Assembly (NCBI GenBank): GCA_022360535.1
Contig: JAKSCP010000458.1
Span: forward strand, 1-10,739
From: Pseudomonadales bacterium
GTDB taxonomy: Bacteria; Pseudomonadota; Gammaproteobacteria; Pseudomonadales; Pseudohongiellaceae
Reading direction: 5' to 3'
Length of the DNA: 10,739 bases
Part shown: positions 7,029-10,739 of the stretch, in pieces
How positions within the stretch are numbered: position 1 is the first letter of the stretch
Layout: each line of letters begins with the position of its first letter
Translations under genes and position numbers: made by a program
The notes under the pieces: generated by a model
What the model was told of the DNA's origin: nothing
What the model saw: the letters and a program-made list of their open reading frames with translations, nothing else
Database searches by the model: none

Positions 7029-7102
7029 GCGCATCGTTTCACTGCTACTGGCCTGGAGAAACTTCAGTTAGACTTATCCAGTCATTTAGCTGACGGTTGC
7101 CC

Positions 7103-7966
7103 ATGCGTGTTAAAGCCTTTCTAGTTGCGCTCATCTGCGCGTTATCTTGTGCTGCTAACGTTTCAGCACAACAAGATTCTTATTTGCGATTCATCGATGG
7201 TGAAGAAGAATGGCAAGGAGAGCTGCAGACTTCTATCACCAGTTACCGCAATGAAGTTGGTCAAACCGTGGAGTTGATTGCTGCGATACATATTGGTGAT
7301 AACAAATATTATGAGCAATTGAACCAGTATTTCCTCGATCTGGATGTCTTGCTGTATGAATTGGTTGGTGACGAGGAGCAACTACAGAACTCAAGAAATA
7401 GTAGTGCAGGCTCGTCGCTAAGTCTGGTGCAGAACCTGCTTGCCAACTACCTGGGGCTAGAGTTTCAGTTAGCAGCCATTGACTACCGCGCCAATAATTT
7501 TCGCCATGCCGACCTCAGTGCCCAGGAACTGCAAAACATCATGGCCTCAAAAGAAGAATCTTTCTTTTCGATGTTCATGAGCATGGCGATGGCGCTACTA
7601 GCTGCTGAGCAACAGGCGATTGCATCCAATTCAGTTCAACCCAGTACACTCTCGATGATGTCCCTGATTACTGCACTCTCTGCGGATAACCAATCGCAGG
7701 CATTGAAATATCTGTTGGCTCAGGAGTTAGGTCGAACTGGGGGTCTGGTACTGAGTGCCGAAATTGAATCCGAACTCACTATTCTCGGCGACCGTAATCG
7801 AGTGGCATTAGAAGTTTTGACTGAAGCTCTCGCATCAGAGGGGGAGCACATAGGCTTGTTCTATGGTGCCGCCCATGTGCCGGGGTTGGCCCGTGCGTTG
7901 GTGAATGAGATGGGATTTCAGCGTGTCGATCAGCGTTGGTTGACCGCATGGCAAATCTCGCCCTGA
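7103..7966 (+). CDS. Secreted TraB/GumN-superfamily protein of unknown function
   Basis: A 287-residue protein with a Sec signal peptide (MRVKAFLVALICALSCAANV) and a good cleavage site after VSA at residue 22, so it is likely periplasmic. ATG 7103 is chosen over the in-frame TTG at 7097 because it gives a normal signal; the ribosome binding site is poor. Family-like features are VELIAAIHIGD (His63-Ile-Gly65), DVLLYELVGD (Glu86), GDRNRVALEVL (Arg231-Asn-Arg) and GLFYGAAHVPGLARAL (Gly255-Ala-Ala-His258), the scattered His/Glu/Arg/His pattern of the TraB/TIKI/GumN superfamily. Eukaryotic TIKI members are metalloproteases; bacterial members are mostly uncharacterised, so activity here is unproven. 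A central Met/Ser/Ala-rich segment (about 153-195) is low in complexity. It starts 74 bases after the aquaporin stop with no terminator between, so it may belong to that transcript. Confidence 0.7.
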   Translation: MRVKAFLVALICALSCAANVSAQQDSYLRFIDGEEEWQGELQTSITSYRNEVGQTVELIAAIHIGDNKYYEQLNQYFLDLDVLLYELVGDEEQLQNSRNSSAGSSLSLVQNLLANYLGLEFQLAAIDYRANNFRHADLSAQELQNIMASKEESFFSMFMSMAMALLAAEQQAIASNSVQPSTLSMMSLITALSADNQSQALKYLLAQELGRTGGLVLSAEIESELTILGDRNRVALEVLTEALASEGEHIGLFYGAAHVPGLARALVNEMGFQRVDQRWLTAWQISP

Positions 7967-8002
7967 TAGGAGTGGTTTTTCCGGCGGATTGCCCCTGATA
8001 GG
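7961..8002 (+). repeat. 10-bp direct repeat at a 32-base spacing
   Basis: CCCTGATAGG occurs at 7961-7970 and again at 7993-8002. The first copy contains the TGA stop of the preceding gene. Thirty-two bases is about three helical turns, so both copies would face the same side of the DNA. This could be a protein-binding pair or a relic of a small duplication; nothing else distinguishes the two. Confidence 0.5.
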
Positions 8003-8036
8003 TGCTGTTAGTGGTTGACTGGGGCACCATTAACAG
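7991..8036 (+). other. Possible structured RNA element: hairpin with pseudoknot potential
   Basis: Bases 8005-8015 pair with 8026-8036 in an 11-bp stem (one G-U), enclosing a 10-base loop. The loop's last five bases, GGGGC (8021-8025), are complementary to GCCCC at 7991-7995 upstream, which would close an H-type pseudoknot. A competing pairing of GGTGC (8001-8005) with GCACC (8024-8028) is also possible. No T-run follows the 3' arm, so it is not an ordinary intrinsic terminator. It lies in the 230-base gap between the TraB/GumN-like gene and the small lipoprotein gene. It could be a 3' end signal of the upstream operon, a leader element or chance. Confidence 0.35.
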
Positions 8037-8196
8037 GACAATAGGCGGACCGTTTCGCAATTGAGGCAACTCCACGTAGAAGGGGGGTGGGGCTAGAGAC
8101 AGAGCGAGCTACGGGCTGCTCCGGACGGTAACTCCAAGCTTTCGTTGTAAAACTAGAGTGAAAAATTCTGTTTGATTGAGAAAGGTAAATCTTAGT

Positions 8197-8556
8197 ATGA
8201 AAAAATTAATGAGCGGATGGTTGGTTTTATCTCTGGCTGTTCTCGTGGGTTGCGCAGCTTCGACACCTGCCGGTGTTGGTGTTTGGGACGTTGAAATGAA
8301 CACTCCATTGGGTCCTTTGCCAGCCACGTTAACACTGAATGCTGATGGCAGCGGTATCATGGGTTCCGATCAGCTAGGTGAAGCGCCAATTGATGGTATC
8401 ACCTACGACGGTAACGGTATTGCGTTCACTGCAGAAGTAGATGCTCAAGGCCAGACTCTGGTCTTGGAATTCTCAGGCGCAGTTGAAGGTGATTCTCTGA
8501 ACGGTGAATTTGGCAGTGATTTCGGTGCCTTCGCTGTAACAGGATCTCGACAGTAA
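8197..8556 (+). CDS. Small beta-rich lipoprotein of unknown function
   Basis: A 119-residue protein. ATG 8197 is chosen over the in-frame TTG at 8176 because it begins a standard lipoprotein signal (MKKLMSGWLVLSLAVLVGC); the lipobox is L-V-G-C with Cys19 and Ala at +2. AAAGGT at 8181-8186 is a plausible ribosome binding site. The mature part is acidic and Gly-rich with alternating strands: GVWDVEMNTPLGPLPATLTL, DGSGIMGSD, GITYDGNGIAFTAEV, LVLEFSGAVEGDSLNGEF and a final AVTGSRQ. This resembles the repeated 'W...tplG...l.l..dG...G...v.g..v.f...GD.l.G' strand pattern seen in many secreted bacterial proteins, which suggests a small beta barrel or meander of lipocalin/avidin-like style. That comparison is from memory and no function follows. 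It appears to be transcribed alone, with its own strong terminator. Confidence 0.8.
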   Translation: MKKLMSGWLVLSLAVLVGCAASTPAGVGVWDVEMNTPLGPLPATLTLNADGSGIMGSDQLGEAPIDGITYDGNGIAFTAEVDAQGQTLVLEFSGAVEGDSLNGEFGSDFGAFAVTGSRQ

Positions 8557-8582
8557 GACTGTACTGTCCAAGAATGCATAAC

Positions 8583-8610
8583 AAAAGGGGTGCAATTGCA
8601 CCCCTTTTTT
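8583..8610. terminator. Bidirectional intrinsic terminator
   Basis: Bases 8583-8608 form a perfect 26-base palindrome (AAAAGGGG, TGCAATTGCA, CCCCTTTT), followed by T to 8610. In RNA this gives an 11-bp stem with an AATT loop, flanked by A's on one side and T's on the other. It therefore works in both directions: for the small lipoprotein gene (stop at 8556) on the + strand and for the TPR gene (stop at 8636) on the - strand. Confidence 0.93.
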
Positions 8611-8635
8611 GTGTCTGCAGTTTCATCGCACTGTA

Positions 8636-9184
8636 TCAAATTACATTGATCAGTAGTTGTTCGGTAACGAAGCGCAGATTCTCTTGAGCACTCGGGCTGT
8701 TTGGATGCACAGCAATCAAATCTTCAAAGGCTTGTTTGGCCTTAGTTAGCTCTTCTCTTTGCAAATACACCAGGCCTAGTCCTGATAAAGCTCCAAAGTG
8801 TCTTGGTTCTAATGCTAACGTCTTTTCAATGTCGGCAATTGATTCTTCGAAGCTGCCTAACAAATAATATAGGGTAGCACGTTTATTCCAGCCTTCCGCA
8901 TAGTCAGGGAAGTTGGCCACAACCTGATTAAATACCAGCAACGCTTCCGGAAACTGTCGGCTGTTCATCCGTTGGGTGCCGATCTCCATCAGTCTTTCCA
9001 GATCCTCGTTTGGATGCTCCAGCCAAATCTGCCAGATGCGATTCTCGGTAGCACGTATCAGGGTGAGGTCTTCGCTTGTAGCCAGTTGCTGGAACAGCGC
9101 ATCCAGTCGCCGGTCTGACTGATCGGCATAACTACTGTGAGATAACATTAAAAACAAACAGGCTATGAAAGTGTGATAGCGCAT
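8636..9184 (-). CDS. Periplasmic tetratricopeptide-repeat protein
   Basis: A 182-residue protein from ATG 9184, chosen because it gives a Sec signal peptide (MRYHTFIACLFLMLSHSSYA, cleavage before Asp21). The frame extends 17 codons further to a TTG at 9235, which is unlikely to be used. After a short charged helix region containing RIWQIWLEHP, three TPR units run from about 61-94, 95-128 and 129-162, with the clear signatures YAEGWNKRATLYYLLGSFEESI and, next, LEPRHFGALSGLGLVYL. This AEGWNKRA/EPRHFGAL pattern is, in my memory, typical of a conserved proteobacterial TPR family with no assigned role. TPRs mediate protein contacts, so a scaffold or adaptor role is likely. It lies 103 bases downstream of the glutamate-synthase-like gene and may be cotranscribed with it. 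Confidence 0.85.
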   Translation of the reverse strand: MRYHTFIACLFLMLSHSSYADQSDRRLDALFQQLATSEDLTLIRATENRIWQIWLEHPNEDLERLMEIGTQRMNSRQFPEALLVFNQVVANFPDYAEGWNKRATLYYLLGSFEESIADIEKTLALEPRHFGALSGLGLVYLQREELTKAKQAFEDLIAVHPNSPSAQENLRFVTEQLLINVI

Positions 9185-9287
9185 TTGAACGACTCTATTG
9201 GACACGCGAGCAGAGGCGCGGGATTCGAGGTTCAATTAGTATGCCCCTATCCTCGTTAATGCGCCAGCCTGTAAGTTGGCAACTACC

Positions 9288-10739
9288 TCAGAACGAGTCA
9301 CTACTGGCTCTGGCCCAGTCTTCCTGATAACTGATCGGGATATCGTCACCCAACAACTGCCCTGGACTTAATTCGCAGTAGATTTGAGGGAAAGACTTAA
9401 TACCTTCGTCGCAACGTCGCAGTAGATCCGCTGGAGTCAGATCGTCAGGATCCTCTAACCCCATGGCGCCGCAGAGTTCGAGAAAGGCTTCCACTGTTGC
9501 ATGATGAAAGTTTTTGACGCGAACAGATTTTTCTTCTACATCCACTGCTCGAGCACGGAACGGATCCTGTGTTGCGACGCCGGTAGGGCAGTGATTGGTA
9601 TTGCAATGACGCGCCTGGATACAGCCTAGGGCTAACATCATGGATCGGGCTGCGTTAACGGTATCCGCGCCTACCGCTACCTTTTCCAGGAGATCGAAGC
9701 CGGTGGCCGTCATACCCGAGCTAATGAGACGCATCCGATCTCGTAGACCGGCCCCGATCAATACCTGGTTGACGTAGTAAGTCGCTTCCAAACAAGGGAC
9801 ACCCAATCGATTGGTAAATTCGGCAGGTGCCGCTCCGGTGCCGCCTTCCGAGCCATCAATGGTGATGAAGTCAGGCAGGATTTGAGTGTCCAACATTGCC
9901 TTAACGATGGACAGGAATTCGTATTTGCGCCCGATGCAAAGTTTAAATCCCACAGGCTTGCCCCCCGATCCTTCCCTCAGACGCTGGACAAACTCGAGCA
10001 ATCCAGTAGGTGTAGAAAACTCAGGATGGGTAGGAGGACTGTTCACCGTTTTGCCCACTTCGACCAGTCTGATATCAGCAATCTCCTGGGTCACCTTTGC
10101 TCCAGGTAACACTCCGCCGTGGGAAGGTTTGGCACCTTGAGAGATTTTGATTTCCACCATCTTTACCACATCTCTGGCTGCGCGTTCGTTGAACGCAGCA
10201 TCATCGAAGCGGCCCTCTTTATTTCGGCAACCAAAATACCCTGTGCCGATTTGCCAGATCAGGTCTCCCCCATGTTTTAAATGGTGGGGGCTCATTCCGC
10301 CCTCGCCGGTATTGTGGGCAAAGCCTCCTAGCCTGGCGCCTTTGTTGAGAGCCTGGATAGCGTTACCACTTAGTGCACCAAAACTCATGGCGGACACGTT
10401 GAGTCGAGATGCACTGTAAGGCTTGCTGCACTGCGGTCCACCAAAGCTTACCCTCGCGTGTTCTTCGTCGACATGGGTGGCCTTAATTGAATGTAGCAAG
10501 CTTCGATAGCCTTCCGCCTGAATGTCCTGCTCCGTGCCAAAAGGTATGGTGTCGTCCACACCCTTGGCGCGGCGGTAGATCATGTCACGTCGCTCCCGCG
10601 AGAATGGCCGCTCCTCCTGGTTGTTCGAGATAAAGTACTGCTGAATTTCCGGTCGGAAGAACTCCAGAACGTAGCGAATGTTTGCTAACACTGGATAATT
10701 ACGTCGTAAATTGCTGACGCAAAACACCAGTTCATAGCC
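9288..10739 (-). CDS. Stand-alone FMN-binding glutamate synthase-domain protein, N-terminus cut by window edge
   Basis: The frame is open to the right edge (about 483 residues visible), and homologous sequence is already under way there, so the start is outside. A GTG at 10725-10727 is in frame but probably internal. Numbering from that GTG, the protein has LNVSAMSFGALSGNAIQALN (about 109-128) and AHNTGEGGMSPHH of the FMN barrel, GAKPSHGGVLPGAKV at 198-212, IDGSEGGTGAAPAEF at 290-304, and CIQARHCNTNHCPTGVATQ with Cys369, Cys375 and Cys380. That 6/5 spacing matches the 3Fe-4S ligands of glutamate synthase. It has no glutamine amidotransferase domain and no GXGXG C-terminal domain, so it corresponds to the central and FMN part of GltB only. 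Proteins of this type are annotated as FMN-binding glutamate synthase family; their true reaction is often unknown. Family sure, substrate uncertain. Confidence 0.92.
   Translation of the reverse strand, partial: GYELVFCVSNLRRNYPVLANIRYVLEFFRPEIQQYFISNNQEERPFSRERRDMIYRRAKGVDDTIPFGTEQDIQAEGYRSLLHSIKATHVDEEHARVSFGGPQCSKPYSASRLNVSAMSFGALSGNAIQALNKGARLGGFAHNTGEGGMSPHHLKHGGDLIWQIGTGYFGCRNKEGRFDDAAFNERAARDVVKMVEIKISQGAKPSHGGVLPGAKVTQEIADIRLVEVGKTVNSPPTHPEFSTPTGLLEFVQRLREGSGGKPVGFKLCIGRKYEFLSIVKAMLDTQILPDFITIDGSEGGTGAAPAEFTNRLGVPCLEATYYVNQVLIGAGLRDRMRLISSGMTATGFDLLEKVAVGADTVNAARSMMLALGCIQARHCNTNHCPTGVATQDPFRARAVDVEEKSVRVKNFHHATVEAFLELCGAMGLEDPDDLTPADLLRRCDEGIKSFPQIYCELSPGQLLGDDIPISYQEDWARASSDSF

Noticed and set aside
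6762..7034. Open frame antisense to the aquaporin
   Set aside because: It overlaps the second NPA half of a clear channel gene; its translation is Gln/Gly-rich without domain features.
8005..8036. Integron attC site
   Set aside because: The inverted arms read GTTAG...TTAAC, opposite to the RYYYAAC...GTTRRRY order of attC, and there is no integrase or cassette array.
8005..8036. Ordinary intrinsic terminator for the TraB/GumN-like gene
   Set aside because: Neither strand has a T-run after the stem; the 3' side continues GACAATAGG.
8145..8173. Sigma70 promoter for the small lipoprotein gene (TTGTAA as -35)
   Set aside because: No acceptable -10 hexamer lies 16-18 bases downstream, so I do not list it as a feature.
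1..10739. CRISPR array, tRNA, rRNA, insertion sequence or prophage genes
   Set aside because: No regularly spaced repeats, no cloverleaf or rRNA-like sequence, and no transposase or integrase coding region was seen on either strand.

Overview
The window looks like chromosome of a Gram-negative bacterium, most likely a free-living (marine-type) gammaproteobacterium. The support is an outer-membrane efflux component, two lipoproteins with clear lipoboxes, a Tat-exported molybdenum enzyme, Sec signal peptides and a base composition near 50% GC. This placement is inferred from gene content; there is no rRNA or other marker. I see no mobile element, tRNA, rRNA or CRISPR array. It holds ten protein genes, two of them cut by the window edges, with little intergenic space.

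Layout. (1) 3-533 (+) is the C-terminal part of a NodT/OprM-type outer-membrane efflux lipoprotein. (2) It converges on a large lipoprotein of unknown function (712-2142, -) that carries an HxCxCxH motif. (3) Upstream of that, on the same strand, is a two-gene molybdenum hydroxylase operon: a [2Fe-2S] small subunit (4475-4954) and a Tat-exported molybdopterin subunit (2246-4462). It resembles isoquinoline 1-oxidoreductase IorAB and ends in an intrinsic terminator at 2197-2225. (4) Diverging from it on the + strand are an iron-alcohol-dehydrogenase-fold enzyme of the maleylacetate-reductase-like branch (5020-6291), a nodulin-26-like aquaporin (6333-7028) and a secreted TraB/GumN-superfamily protein (7103-7966). 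The gaps of 41 and 74 bases fit one transcript. (5) A 230-base non-coding stretch with a 10-bp direct repeat and a possible RNA pseudoknot precedes a small beta-rich lipoprotein (8197-8556). (6) A perfect palindromic terminator (8583-8610) separates it from a convergent pair on the - strand: a periplasmic TPR protein (8636-9184) and, upstream of it, a stand-alone FMN/3Fe-4S glutamate-synthase-domain protein (9288 to the right edge).

How they may work together. The most system-like unit is the divergent centre, 2246-7028. A periplasmic molybdenum hydroxylase (a class that oxidises aldehydes or N-heterocycles) shares a short promoter region with a cytoplasmic NAD(P)-dependent reductase/dehydrogenase and a channel for small neutral solutes. 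Oxidation, transport and reduction of one small polar compound is a reasonable hypothesis, but no substrate can be read from the sequence. The other genes look like ordinary envelope and housekeeping functions, several in conserved families without an assigned role.
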